64,000 nt of DNA from Plutella xylostella (taxonomy: Eukaryota; Arthropoda; Insecta; Lepidoptera; Plutellidae): contig NC_063994.1 in NCBI RefSeq assembly GCF_932276165.1, positions 2,666,001 through 2,730,000 of the forward strand, written 5' to 3'. Positions 22,875 to 34,094 of this stretch are shown here, in pieces. A model generated the notes under the pieces. That model was not told the DNA's origin. It worked only from the letters and a program-made list of their open reading frames with translations, and made no database searches. Position 1 is the stretch's first letter; every line of letters starts with the position of its first letter. The position numbers and the translations under genes are program-made.

Positions 22875-23204
22875 TGTAGGTGATGGACGAGAAAAGCAAT
22901 AAAAACACAATATTTTTGGGAGTGCAAAACGGAGCGCGCGCGACATCAACTTGAACAGGGCGAAAGTACTTCCCGCTCGCGGGGTTCTCAAGATGGCCGC
23001 TTTGCAAAAGCGCGGCTAATTTAAATTTGGAACAAAATACGATCTCGAGTGCGCTCGTATTTATTTAAGATATTAAATCAAAACAATTACATAGGTACAC
23101 GTAGGTACCTAAATAGGGCATTTTCAATGCAAGTAAGTAGATAAAAATTATAGGTACAAATAGTTTAGAACAATAGTTATTTGTTATGTAGTGCGTCGCC
23201 TACA
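22875..23204 (-). repeat. 5' LTR of the BEL/Pao element
   Basis: 330 bp, identical to 13453-13782. It should hold the promoter that drives the minus-strand transcript. No diagnostic TATA position could be settled. Confidence 0.95.
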
Positions 23205-23209
23205 CAGTA

Positions 23210-24424
23210 AGAATATCAAAAGATAGATCGTGTATATCTCTATACCTAGAATAAATATAGCTGAAAAATATTTAGAATGCATGGCCAGCAAGGGCAGCAA
23301 GGCTCTCCTCTGAAAATAATCATTACAAGAATATTGTTCTATTGTTCGTTTTTTTAAAGTTCATGGGGGATTTTTAAGAATGAGGAACAGTTTAAGTATA
23401 ATTAATTTGATAAAAGATCGGTACAAATCTATAAAACTAGCGGTAAAAATAATTTTTTAACAGGCATAAACTATTCGTATGTTATTATTTTTGACTCTTC
23501 TTTTATCTCAGATACAAAATCGACAAGTCATAATGACAAGTTGTGACATAATAATAACAGACTTTATTCAACTTGACATTTGTATTTAAAATAAAATAAT
23601 AGACTTTTCAGCAAATAGCCGTGTCTGTAAGTTTGTAAACTCTATATTTATCGGCGTCTGGTAATATTTGTTTAATCTGCAGCTCCGTCGCCGACTATTG
23701 CTCCGCGATTATTTAAGCCTCATATTTAACGTTTTGCTGCAAACATTTCCAGCGTGGGGATGATGAAGATGTCTTGACGTAGTAATTATTATTATAGAGT
23801 AAAAATAGTTCCAATATTTATTTTTAATACTTAATATGAGAGCAAAGACTTATATTTTGTTTGTTATACATTATGTTTATTAAAAGTTTCTTACGATATT
23901 AGAATTTATACAGCATAAAGCACGATTGTGCAGGGCATAGGTACCTACAGATTATTAGTTACTAGTGCTGTGCTGCCTATATTTTATAATTTTCGACATT
24001 TTGATATTTATGTATTGCAACAAGCATAAGCTCACTGGCCATGCCGTACTCAGAGAAATTGGTTCAAATCAAATAAAGACGTTCAATATTTAATGAACAT
24101 CTGAGTACCGGTCTAGTAGTCTGCCATACAAATAAAAACAATTTTTGTAATGAAATTTTAAAAGAAAAAATATATAAAAAATATGAAAAAAACATAAAAT
24201 ACTTCAGTGTAGATAAATTAAAAACTGGCATATTACTTGGCTAGCTAAGTTGTGAAACTCGGGGGAAATCACCTTAACCTGCCGCGTTCTAGGAGGTCTG
24301 CAGGCAAATGGGAATATTTTCTATTTTCACGAAAAATGGCCGCTGCGACGGAAATGCAATGTTACATTTGGATAAAATTAAACATGTTTCCGGTATCATA
24401 AAAATGCACTAATACTGTATTTCA
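23210..24424. other. Unassigned AT-rich stretch
   Basis: About 1.2 kb with no coding frame of note and no repeat that I could pair within the window. Confidence 0.4.
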
Positions 24425-24620
24425 CCTTTCTCGGTCAGAGACCTTCGGGCAGCTTGAAAACATCTGACCGTCGGGTTGCCCACTTACCCGACAACTCTCT
24501 CAGCACAAGCTTGCTTGTGTTGGGGTCCACCAACCCGCACTTGGCCAGCGTGGTGGACTAGGCCTAAACCCTTCCTTCATTGGAAGGAGACCCGTGCCCC
24601 AGCTGCAAAAATAAAGGGGA
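24425..24620 (+). repeat. 3' part of a lepidopteran repeat related to the 5S-derived one
   Basis: GACCTTCGGGCAGCTTG, AAAACATCTGAC, GTCGGGTTGCCCAC and TTACCCGACAAC match the downstream part of the repeat at 8256-8550. The sequence then continues with CCAACCCGCACTTGG, AGCGTGGTGGACTAGG and GGAGACCCGTGCCCC, a typical 3' end of this class. The 5S-like head is absent, so it is a 5'-truncated or different subfamily copy. Confidence 0.65.
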
Positions 24621-24925
24621 TACGGTTTGGATTACGATATGAATGTCTATTTAAGAAGCCAAGTTACATTTTTCGTGTTAATATTTGAATCGTGCAATCT
24701 TGCACGGCGTTCCAGATTGCTCACTTCGCGCCCGTAAAGCTAACACAATAAAAAGAAATTCAGCAGAATCTCATATTCAAAGGAACATTCGTACGGAGCC
24801 TAATGTTATTAGAGAGAGAAAAATCTCGACTTGCTCTTGAGATGGAACAGCGGGGAACAGTATGCGGACGCCTTACTTACATTAAATAAACGAACAAGAT
24901 TGTGTATCACATACAAAAACAAAAC

Positions 24926-25502
24926 AAAAAACCGGCCAAGTGCGAGTCGGGCTCGCGCACAAAGGGTTCCGTAGCAGCAAAATTACAGTTAAATCAACCT
25001 ATCTCAAAAACTATAAGAGATACTTTGATCAAACCAAAAATCGTTGAAAGAGTTAATTAGCATGCATCACCTCTATTTTTTTTAGAATTTTATACCCCGT
25101 AGTTATAAAAATAGAGGGGGGGGGGACATACTTTTTACGACTTTGAGAGCTGATATCTCAAAAACCGTTCACTTTAAGAAAAATGTTTTTTAGAAAACTT
25201 TATATCATTTTAAAAGACCTTTCCATTGATACCCCACACGGGTATGTACATCGAAAAAAAAAAATTCATCCCTCAGTTACATGTATGGGGGGCCCCACCC
25301 CCAATTCTTTTTTTTACTATTTAGTGTCATATTTTTGTAGCGGTTCATACAACACATATTCCCATCAAATTTCATCACTGTAGTACTTATAGTTTCCGAG
25401 TAAATCGGCTGTGACAGACGGACAGACGGACAGACGGACAGACGGACATGACGAAACTATAAGGGTTCCGTTTTTGCCATTTTGGCTACGGAACCCTAAA
25501 AA
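24926..25502 (+). repeat. GGTTCCGT dispersed repeat, uninterrupted copy
   Basis: It begins AACCGGCCAAGTGCGAGTCG and ends CTACGGAACCCTAAA, with (GACAGACG)n near 25415-25447. A near-identical copy at 53931-58589 is split by a 4.1-kb retrotransposon. This copy therefore shows the empty site, ATATTCCCATCAAATTTC. The family is very common in Lepidoptera. Its class is not obvious here. Confidence 0.8.
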
Positions 25503-25919
25503 CTGTGCGCATTTTGTATACTGTCAATGCGTTTTTAGTTTAACCGTAAAACAACCATTGTACCAATGAAAAATGTTACAAATCTTATAGCTAACAAATT
25601 AAATTGAGAGCTCAGTGGTAGAAGTGGAATACTATTTGTCGAGACGTTTCTTTTGCACTGACACTCCATATACAGCGCTAGCGATAAAGTCATGAAAACG
25701 GAAATGGGTCCTAACAAATTAGCTAGGCAAGGATTTGGTTGATTGGAGACCTTTACCTAAGCAGAAATCTGTTCAAAAGAGATTATCCGTTGGTGTTTTA
25801 TTTTTAAATGTATTTTGTATGATGCAATTTACGTAAATAACTGACAACTTTAGAAAGACTTTGCACAATACAACTTTTATTTTAATGTTTTTATAGATGA
25901 AGTGTGCGTAACAAGTACT
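25503..25919. other. Unassigned stretch
   Basis: No supported gene or repeat was found. Confidence 0.4.
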
Positions 25920-25920
25920 A

Positions 25921-26113
25921 AGAGTGTTTTTAATAACGTGCGGTTAGGTCACGCACGCTGGATTTCCCCGCTTGCGTGACACCCGCATGTGTTCTTTTTA
26001 AACAAGTATTTATTGTACTTAATAGCGTGGAATATGCACGCGGGACGCGGGAAAATGGCGCGCAATCCGCGTGTGTGATCGAATCCGCACGCTGTTAAAA
26101 ACACCCTGAGTGT
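25921..26113. mobile_element. MITE with inverted GTGTTTTTAA termini
   Basis: Left AGAGTGTTTTTAATAACGTG and right (read inward) AGGGTGTTTTTAACAGCGTG form inverted termini of about 45 bp that continue with CGG and CACGCACGC/CACACACGC words. There is no coding capacity. Target duplication was not resolved. Confidence 0.6.
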
Positions 26114-26348
26114 AGGAAGTCGGCGTACTGTGCGTGGTAACCCAGCCTGCCTGCGCCGCGGCCTCACAAGACGGCATTATTAAATTGCCGAGCACCATCA
26201 TATTCAGGACCTCCATTTAGCCAGTTTTTCCGTATTGTTGAATATTAGCTTTATTCTCCACATATAGGGTGCAAAAATACTTCTACTATCAGATCAGACA
26301 CTTTTTTCGATGCCCTTTTGACAGCTGGAAGTCTTAAATAGATTCTAA

Positions 26349-26431
26349 GGTGGAATTTCACCAAACGCTAAACGTATTTAGTCGCCTGTCAGTACAAAAT
26401 ACGTTTAGCATTTGGTAAAAAAGAACCTAAG
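26349..26431. mobile_element. Tiny foldback MITE, relative at 63255-63382
   Basis: AGGTGGAATTTCACCAAACG with CTAAACGT is inverted against ACGTTTAGCATTTGGTAAA and AGAACCT. A longer member at 63255-63382 has the same ends. It is non-coding, about 83 bp. Confidence 0.6.
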
Positions 26432-26785
26432 AAGCTAATTAAAAATTCCCATTATAAATATAAATGTTAATTCATATTTCATTGAGAGAAATCAGATGTA
26501 TCCAGCCGAAAGTGGACCAATTATCGCTGCAGTAGATTAAACTGAAATCGCTCGCATTTATTCCACCATATTTATTTATATCTGGGAATAAGTTTTCAAT
26601 GACATTTGGTAAGCTGACGCAATATTTTGATTGGCAAAAATCCGGGCGCTTGCCATTTATTGCTCATAGGCCGCGCCGAGCCATTTCCAGATTGAACTTT
26701 TACGAGCAGACGCGTCCCCGTTCGGCCCTGTACTCAAATATCATAGTTTTTCAGTAAATACTTAATAAGTTGTTAACTCCCACGG
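26432..26785. other. Unassigned stretch
   Basis: No coding signal or recognised repeat was found. Confidence 0.4.
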
Positions 26786-26960
26786 AAAAGAGGGGTGTTT
26801 AACGTGGCTGTCTCTGTATGTTTGCATCTGTTTGTAGTTGTGTAGCTTACAAACGGCTGAACCTATATTGGATATTTTTTTGTCGGCTCATAAATGTTAC
26901 CCAGAGTGTGTTGAGCCATATTTTATGAAAATCGGTTTAACCGTTAAAAAATATGCAACT
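26786..26960 (+). repeat. Dispersed repeat, relative at 9897-10050
   Basis: It has the same ordered words as the copy at 9897-10050 (GAGGGGTGTT, CAAACGGCTGAACC, AAAATCGGTTTAACC). The class is unknown. Confidence 0.55.
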
Positions 26961-27547
26961 TTTAGTGTTGAGTGTCAAGGGTTCTTAAGATTAGTTAGGT
27001 TATCATTTTGTAATATTTTCTTTCATGGTGCAACTTAAATACTATTATTTTATTTTTAATGAAATTAGTGGTGATATAATTTTTTCCTTATGAATAAAAT
27101 AAACTTATATTTTAATGCTGCTTGTATTAGGCATATTGTATTTTTTGTGTAATTTCTTATTCAATAAATGAAATGAAAATAATAGGGTCCAACCCTCGCG
27201 TCCAACGTATCTAGAGCCTCACAGCGCCGACCACGGGTGTTGAAACAGACACATAAAGTGATAAATAAATGAATAATCCCGGCAGAGGCGCCACCGCTGT
27301 TGTTCCGGGATAAACCTATAAATTAACGTATTAAAATTGTCTGCAATGTGATTCGTTTTGCAAATTAAGTTTTCAGAACACTCTGTAGGTAAGGTGAACT
27401 GGTAAACCAGTAAGTAAACTTATTTTTTAACTCTCTCTTCCAGTAAATCTAATCTTAAACCTTAAATATAATAAATATATTTCTGTGTATACTATTTAAG
27501 CCTAAGACACCAAAATTCTGTTATAATAAGTCATATATGGCTGCTAG

Positions 27548-27730
27548 TTCCTGGGGAGTGGAAGCCAGTGTCTATAGCACAGGTCTATTCCTATTATAGG
27601 CAATGGCTGTCACCTTTTATGTCACCTTAAATTGAAATAGCCAACTTGTAACGTAACTAATATGTCTTACTAATTTAATTGTAACCCAAATATTGGCAAA
27701 TAAATGATTATTATTAAATGATTATTTCTA
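27548..27730 (+). repeat. Probable non-LTR retrotransposon 3' untranslated end
   Basis: About 180 bp of non-coding sequence ends in CAAATAAATGATTATTATT, which looks like a polyadenylation-type word followed by a short tandem tail, as in many lepidopteran non-LTR 3' ends. No coding part is attached. Confidence 0.35.
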
Positions 27731-28261
27731 GGGTTGGCTGGTAGAGGTTTCGGCGTCCCACGCCACGCAACGATTGCCTGTTCGGTTCGTAGTATCTAAT
27801 TGAGAACTTGTTTTCTATTTGATTATCTATTCTTGGACCAACAGAGCGCCTATCTCAGATATTGCAACACTCAGGCTTGCTGCTGCAGTTTACTCGGTAG
27901 CTAGGCTTGCTGAGCTGGAATTAAGAGGATATGTACAAAGGTTCCGTTCGAGAGAGCCACATATAGGAAATTCCCCCCCTCTAAGAATAGAATAGAATAT
28001 AACTTGTTTTCCCCAGCGGCCATCGGTAATTTGGCGTACATGTATATGGCTGGCCAACTACCGTATAAGCTTGCATATTTTAAGAACTGGTATTATGATA
28101 TATACTTTAGCTTTTAAAATCTGCATTGGAAGCACTGGGCCGGTCAAATCTACCTGACTCGGTTTTGTACACTCGACTGTATTGTGTACTCAGTCTAGAT
28201 CTGCATAATTTTGGAAAAAATATAGCATTTAGGTACCCGTTTAAATTTTAACCGCACTTTA
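27731..28261. other. Unassigned stretch
   Basis: One open frame of about 63 codons on the plus strand (27803-27991) without an ATG and without recognised homology. Otherwise nothing. Confidence 0.35.
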
Positions 28262-28521
28262 AAAAAAAAAACGCACTCACCCCTTGTACTAATGTACTCC
28301 CTTGCGGGGTAGGCAGAGGTGCATTGCTGCACCCACTTTTCGCCAGAGTGTTATGTTAGTCCCAATGTAATAGGGGGCGGGCCTATTGCCATTTTACGGG
28401 CACATCCAAGACCTGAGAACAAATATCTGTGTTTAAACAAATATCTGCCCCAGCTGGGAATCGAACCCGGGACCATCGGCTCAGTAGTCAGGGTCACTAA
28501 CCACTACGCCATTCGGTCGTC
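28262..28521 (-). repeat. tRNA-headed SINE, first subtype
   Basis: On the minus strand it starts GACGACCGAATGGCGTAGTG (A-box type TGGCGTAGTGGTTAGTG) and has a perfect B box, GGTTCGATTCCC, about 28450-28465. The body is GGGGCAGATATTTGTTTAAA and then a part with TGCCTACCCCGCAAGGG, ending in an A/T-rich tail. The first 130 or so bases match the SINE at 58704-58967, but the bodies differ. It is pol III-transcribed and mobilised by a partner non-LTR element. Confidence 0.8.
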
Positions 28522-28539
28522 GTCATTTGTTATGAACTA

Positions 28540-29872
28540 AATCCTAAATCGGGTTCTGTACAGCACCACGAGGAACCCTAATAAACCGACTTCAGTAGTT
28601 ATGACTTGTTTCTACAGCAACATAATTATATTTACAATAAACTCTATAAAATTATAAAGTACCTATCAGCATTTTTTTGTATTATGTATATTTTAATATA
28701 GGTATCCTTATACCCAAGTAATTTCATATTTAATCAGCTTCACAATAGATAACTACTCACAATAATATGTATAAAATTAGAATACTTAATTAGTATCGTA
28801 GTCAAATTTCTATTTTTATGCGGCATGGTTTATTTTGTGTGATGATGATGATATCTATTTTTTTTAAAGTAGTAGCTTCGTCACCTCCTGAGATACAAAA
28901 GCTTATTATCAGGCAAGCTAATAAATAAAAAAACCAAAAAAAATACTGAAATGTAAACAAAATACAATCTCATCCAAAGAAATCACTTCAGAAAACCAAC
29001 TGATTCCCTCAAGATAAATGGGACGGCATCGAATGCCGCGGGTGCGATGGACGCTAGTTTTTATTAGGGTTCCGTGGAACGAGTCGTAACACGATACTCG
29101 AGGGTTCTCACTTATCGGCGTGACGGTTACGACTTCGGATCGGGTGATTCGAGAAATGACCGGGTGCTAACTTTGTATGTAACATGTGTATTGTGTCGGT
29201 ACGCCAATAAGTTTTGTGACGGGTTGGCGAATTGTTTACTTTCATGGAATTTGTATATATTTTTTAAATTGGTATAAGTAGGTATTGATTTATTGAAAAT
29301 GCCGACTTCAAACGACCCCAATTTTTTCAAACATTTAATTAAAAACAATAACAAAATATTACCGTTTTTAGTTGGTAATATCCTGATGCTCTGTTAAATG
29401 TACTTTACTTCAATGTTGCAGAAGGCGTTATTAAGCTAGCCTTTTCCGTTTAGGAGTAAATGTGTGTTTTTCTCAGTGGAACCTTTTCATTGCCCGTGAG
29501 TGTATCAGGTATAACATAAACACGTAACTATATCTTATAAGTAGCAAAGCTTGCATCCATATTATTTCCTTCGTTGAAGAAACGTTTTTAGTAACATAAA
29601 TAATACCTTACACATATTTATTATTACGTTAATAACGAAGATAACACAATTCTCCGGCAGTACAGACGCATTCTGCTCGATGGACCACGTGACTGGGTTA
29701 GTCGGGTACAATTGCACCAACGTTGATTTAACCCGAGTTTAATCCTGGATAAGTCTTATCACTCTGACATTGTTTATGTTTGGGACTATTAACAACTCAA
29801 ACAATTAAACTTTTGAAAAATAATAATTAATGATACATTCAATCGCAATACATTTTTTTTTGTAAAATAAAA
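28540..29872. other. Unassigned stretch
   Basis: About 1.3 kb without a supported gene or a repeat I could pair. Confidence 0.4.
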
Positions 29873-30530
29873 ATATAATTATAAACAAACAAAAAACCCG
29901 ACTGCGGGCGGCGCAGCAAGGAAGGCGGGGATCAGCAGAGAGTTCACCATTTAGCTGAATGTTATCTAGATACCTTGTGTTGTGGTCAAGTTGGTCCCCG
30001 CCTGCGATACTTTCCATGAACATTGGGGCTTGTTTTCATATTTTTAGCGTGCAGTCGGGTTTTTTGTTTGTGTATAATTATATTTTTTTTAGTAACTTTT
30101 TAGTTGTTTTTATTTTATTAAATTTTATGTCAGTAGTCGGGTTTTAGTATATGAACATTTTTTATTTCAATAATTTTAGTGTTGTGATTTAAATACCTAC
30201 AATATGCATATTTTTGTAATGTGCTAATCAAGCCCTTTCATTTGATACCCAAAACGGCATAGTTGGATATTTTTTTTCTTTCTCGATCATCACTTTTCGT
30301 CCTCTAGAGGGCGCTATATACATTTGAATGTAACGTCACATAGTCTATAACCATCGCGCAATCAATACGCTTCTAACGATACCTCATACACCAAAATGTA
30401 TCAAGTCGTTTAGGCTACAGGAGGGAACAAAGAAACAGACAAACATACATACATACATACAAACATACAATCGAATACAAACATACAATCGAAAAACATT
30501 ACCCTCCTCCTTCGGAAGTCGGGTAAAAAG
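29873..30530 (+). repeat. CCCGACT-ended dispersed repeat with foldback head
   Basis: The main body (about 30110-30527, with GCATATTTTTGTAATGTG, CTCTAGAGGGCGCTAT and GGCTACAGGAGGGAACAAAG) matches 49140-49522 in the same orientation. Outer ends share ACCCGACT in inverted orientation. The head at 29878-30075 is palindromic: CAAAAAACCCGACTGC on the left faces GCAGTCGGGTTTTTTG on the right. The right arm is the inverted form of the head of the other copy. It is non-coding, and its class is unknown. Confidence 0.65.
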
Positions 30531-31534
30531 CATTATTATAAATCGATGACATACTGAGTTTGCCATCAAGGGTCAGTTGGTTAGTGTCTTTCCATATTTG
30601 ATGTATCCAATGTTTGCCGTAAACTTAAAAGAATGCCACCATCTCTAGGTAAACCTATATTTTCATAGATATTGCAGAAAAACAAACTATTAGTTAATAT
30701 TTTGCTGCATTGTTCCTGTATAATAATATGTTCAACACTTTTCCTGTTGTTTGGTCCATACATAATATTTTATTACAATTTGCCGATACATATTATAATA
30801 GTGTTTAATAAATTAAATTGTTTTGAATTCGTGGTATCCGATGCGTTGTATTCCTAACTCAGTAACTAAACCTCACTTAGCCATATGTTTAGTATGGTGA
30901 AATCGGCCCTTCAAGCAAGAGGTTAGTTCGTACGGTTCGTTTACCAAATCAAACACACTCCATGTTTGGAAAACAAATTGTTGCTTTTATTTATTCTGTA
31001 CCTTCTTATTTACTCCTGTAAGGGTTGTGATGAAAAGGAATGTAACAATTAATATCTTATATCCTTAGGCTTGTAAATTGTATTAACCTATCCACAATAT
31101 TTAAGATATATACCGACTGTTCGTGTTTATATTTACCTATTTAGTTTAGCCAATAAATACTCGTAGGTAGTGGTACTTTCAAAAATGACAAATAAAAGCT
31201 TCTCAAACCGCAATCTTTTCAAAAAGCTCTAGTTCAACACAATCTACCAGCACACAGGGCTGCAAGAAGCTGGACTTGCGATACAGCCGCTTTGAGGATT
31301 ACGCTTCCTTACTGGTCTTGGAATACAGAGGGAAAAGAACTAAGTTTGAGTACTATTAGTATCAATGAAGAATTGTGGTACCTCATAAAACTTTGACCCT
31401 CGGTCAAATTAACAATCGGTCATATTAGCTTGTTCTGAACTTTGATCTAAGGGCGATAACCAGTATATAACATTAGCATCGGCAAGTGGATTGTGGATTA
31501 CTTATGATAACTAAAGGGTACAATTTAAATCGTC
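30531..31534. other. Unassigned stretch
   Basis: About 1 kb with no supported gene or repeat. Confidence 0.4.
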
Positions 31535-32810
31535 ACCAAAAAAACTTTTTGTACGCTAAGGTTTAGCACCAATAAAATTGATTAGGACCATATTAATTAA
31601 ACTTAAACCAAAACCGAGATACCCAAACAATAACGTTTACGTTCCAAAATAAATAAACACGCCCCAAAATAATTGTAAGTTTACAATAGAAAATCTTTTT
31701 CGTCGCCACAACGAATAAATCATCACCAAATTATGCTTTACTAAAATAAAAACATTGACACCAAAACTAGGTGTTCAATTTTTTTTAATATCACCAAATT
31801 ATCCTACCCAAAAACACACACAGATAGACAGATAGGTAGGTAGATAGATAGATTCTACATGTATGCATACGACCACTCGCTTTTCGCTGTACATGTTATT
31901 TACGTGATAGGTCGCACCTTATCGTAGTTTTTAACGAGTTCAATGCACTTTCACACATAGGGTACATCTAGATTCTAGATATGCAGGTTTCCTCACGATG
32001 TTTTCCGTCACCGTAAATGTCCGTGACTGACATCCACTGCTGGACATAGGCCTCTTCCAAGGAGCGCCACAACACTTGGTCCTCGGCCTTCCTCATCCAA
32101 CCACTACCGGCTACCCGCCTAAGGTCGTCACGCGACGCCCACGCTGCGTTTGCCTGTTCGTGGTCTCCACTCGAGAACTCGTCTACCCCAACGGTTATCG
32201 GTTATTTGGCAGATATGATCAGCCCACTGCCACTTCAGCTTGCATATTTTGACAGCTATGTCGGTAACCTTAGTCCTCTGATGGATAACCTCATTTCTGA
32301 TACGATCCATCTGAGAAACCCCAAGCACCAATTGTATTTAAATTCCTTATTTCTATTGAATTTATGGGTACATGGCAGAATTCAAACCCTCGGATACACG
32401 AATGGGAGTCGAGATGGCGTAACGGATAGATTTTACTAGATACATGCTAATGATTTAATTAATTCATAAAGCAATTTAACAAGTGACTTTGTTTTGGGGT
32501 AAGCTATTTATTAATTGGTAAAAACTTAATTTTTAAGATTTACTTTTACTTTTTTTGCTTAGAAAGGATTATTAAAATGATACTGATAAAATAATATATT
32601 GGTTACATCTATTTAGCGATGATATACTTTATTTGGTGTGAAATAAATTTTAATGGTGTTAATACAGTTTTACAGTATGCAGTAAAAAATAATTTGGTTC
32701 ATTTTAAAAATATTATAGGAAGCATGATTTGGTGATGATTTATCCGTTTTGGCGGAGATTTCGAATTTATTGGCGGCAGTACCACATAATTTCTGGTGGA
32801 GGTTTAAATA
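31535..32810. repeat. Inverted CACCAAA / TTTGGTG arrays around an RTE scrap
   Basis: The left block (31535-31810) carries CACCAAA-like words at irregular 30-40 bp steps. The right block (32490-32810) carries TTTGGTG-like words. The best matched inverted pair is ATAAATCATCACCAAATTAT (31713-31732) against ATGATTTGGTGATGATTTAT (near 32728). Between the blocks lie a GATA microsatellite (31820-31852) and the RTE fragment at 32031-32330. It may be a diverged foldback element or tandem satellite arranged head to head. Confidence 0.45.
32031..32330 (-). pseudogene. RTE retrotransposon 3' fragment
   Basis: On the minus strand it matches the C-terminal 300 bp of the copy at 59067-60119: LGVSQMDRIRNEVI, KICKLKWQWADHIC, RWGRRVLEWRPRTGKRS, then GWMRKAEDQVLWR. 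It ends at TCCAGCAGTGGATG, just short of the tail. The frame is broken between RTGKRSVG and the rest by a small deletion. It is a non-functional relic. Confidence 0.85.
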
Positions 32811-33107
32811 CAAGCCATAACTAAATGCCCTCTTCCAGTTATTCAACCAGCAAAATACGCCAAAAACATTAACCGGATTGCGCTAATAGCAAACAGAATC
32901 CTCCTAACACAATTTGCCAGCACACAATAGATGTAGGGGAGGGCGGGGAGACATGGCTGCGGGTCTTCGGTGTATAATCAAATATCGTCTCCGCCGCGGG
33001 CCACTCATAAAGAATGCTCCTCGTCTAACATGCTTATGTGATACGAATCCAGTGAAAGATATGAGAGGTGCAGCGGAGATATAGTTGATTCGATAGATGA
33101 ACTGACC

Positions 33108-33370
33108 GTCTAGTACGGGTTATACAATTTTTGAAAACGAAAAAAGTTTAGGTTTCCTTTTGTCAAATCAAATAATCAAATATACCTATTTATTTAACAA
33201 AAAACACAATTTACAATCAGAAATACTCTGCGATACTCACACTAGGCAAGCCTGTGACGTGACGTGAGGATCAGAATATGTCATCTGCATACATTATCTA
33301 TCAAAAGTTTAATAATAGTTTCGGGTAGAAGCGCCACTTTATATGTGAGAAAACTGAAACTCTTATACTT
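33108..33370 (+). repeat. Dispersed repeat, partner at 50189-50335
   Basis: CTAGTACGGGTT, GTCATCTGCATACATTATCT, CAAAAGTTT, GCGCCACTTT and GAGAAAACTGAAACT recur in the same order at 50189-50335. The class is unknown. Confidence 0.6.
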
Positions 33371-33400
33371 TTCGACGAACTATCAAACCTGTCCTAGACG

Positions 33401-33598
33401 TACAGTGCCACAAACTTATCTGTTCCGGTGACAGCTCACGTAAATATGTAATATTTCTTCATTCTATAAGATTTTAAGTGCTCTTGTGGTGTCAATAAAC
33501 CCATCTAATCTATATCAATATAAAATGTATTAGTAAATAATGACATATGGATCAATTTAGTTCGCTCTCACCGGAACAGATAAGTATGTCGCACTATA
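33401..33598. mobile_element. 198-bp mariner-type MITE with TA ends
   Basis: Inverted termini TACAGTGCCACAAACTTATC / TATAGTGCGACATACTTATC both continue into TGTTCCGGTGA. TA at both outer edges fits a Tc1/mariner TA target duplication. Non-coding. Confidence 0.7.
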
Positions 33599-33719
33599 CT
33601 GAAGATGAAGATGTAGTTTGTTTGACATTAATGAATTCGTGCTAGGTCTGTGAATATAGCAGCAGAAACTAGCAGCAATTTTTGTATGGCCGAATATGTT
33701 TTAAAAAAAGGCAATTGTA

Positions 33720-34092
33720 GCAGAATTCTGTTAGCACTACATGCTAGAGAATATATCAATGAACTTATAGACATATATCACATTTACCAACGTGCTCCGG
33801 GAGATTAATTACGTCACAATTACTTTACGGCGTGGCGTGCGCCTTATAAAGTGCAGCTAGCAGCAGTTACCAGTTTTGCTAAACTGCTAGCTGCGTGTCT
33901 TAAGGCGCGGGTGTGTGACGATGACGTCATGTCATCCAAAATCGCTGCTGGCTGGCAGCGATTTTAATAACGCCGAAGTAATTGTAATGTAATTAATCTC
34001 CGGGAGCACGCTGTTAAATGTTTTGTATGCCCATAAGTTCATTGCAGTGTCCTCTATCATGTAGTGCTAAGCGTATCGTGTAGAATTGGTAT
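33720..34092. mobile_element. Nested-hairpin MITE
   Basis: Outer arms of about 110 bp (33720-33830 and 33971-34092) are inverted copies sharing GTTAGCACTACATG, AATGAACTTATAG and GCTCCGGGAGATTAATTAC. The centre holds a second foldback (GCGCCTTATAAAGTGCAGCT near 33840 against AGCTGCGTGTCTTAAGGCGC) and a third small hairpin, AAAATCGCTGC/GCAGCGATTTT, at about 33938-33965. Related arms occur four more times at 52270-53040. No protein is encoded. Confidence 0.7.
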
Positions 34093-34094
34093 TT

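Larger units (their letters stand above)
13448..23209 (-). mobile_element. BEL/Pao LTR retrotransposon with nested RTE insertion
   Basis: Two 330-bp LTRs (13453-13782 and 22875-23204) read identical base for base by eye. They have TGTAGG...CCTACA ends and are flanked by a 5-bp duplication CAGTA (13448-13452 and 23205-23209). Transcription runs right to left. Without the nested insert the element is about 6.5 kb. It encodes a single gag-protease-RT-RNaseH-integrase polyprotein, the domain order of BEL/Pao. Identical LTRs mean a very recent integration, since the two start as copies of one sequence. The only visible damage is the RTE insertion at 16957-20199. Confidence 0.95.

Noticed and set aside
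25415..25447. Tandem (GACAGACG)n as a separate satellite
   Set aside because: It is an internal part of the GGTTCCGT dispersed repeat, since the same run occurs in the copy at 58501-58533.
27803..27991. Plus-strand 63-codon frame with a regular LAAAVYSVARLAELELRGYV pattern
   Set aside because: No ATG, no recognised homologue, and no flanking splice sites that I could defend. Kept only as a note.
31820..31852. CRISPR-like array
   Set aside because: The repetition is a plain GATA/GGTA microsatellite. No spacers of regular length exist here, nor in the CACCAAA blocks.
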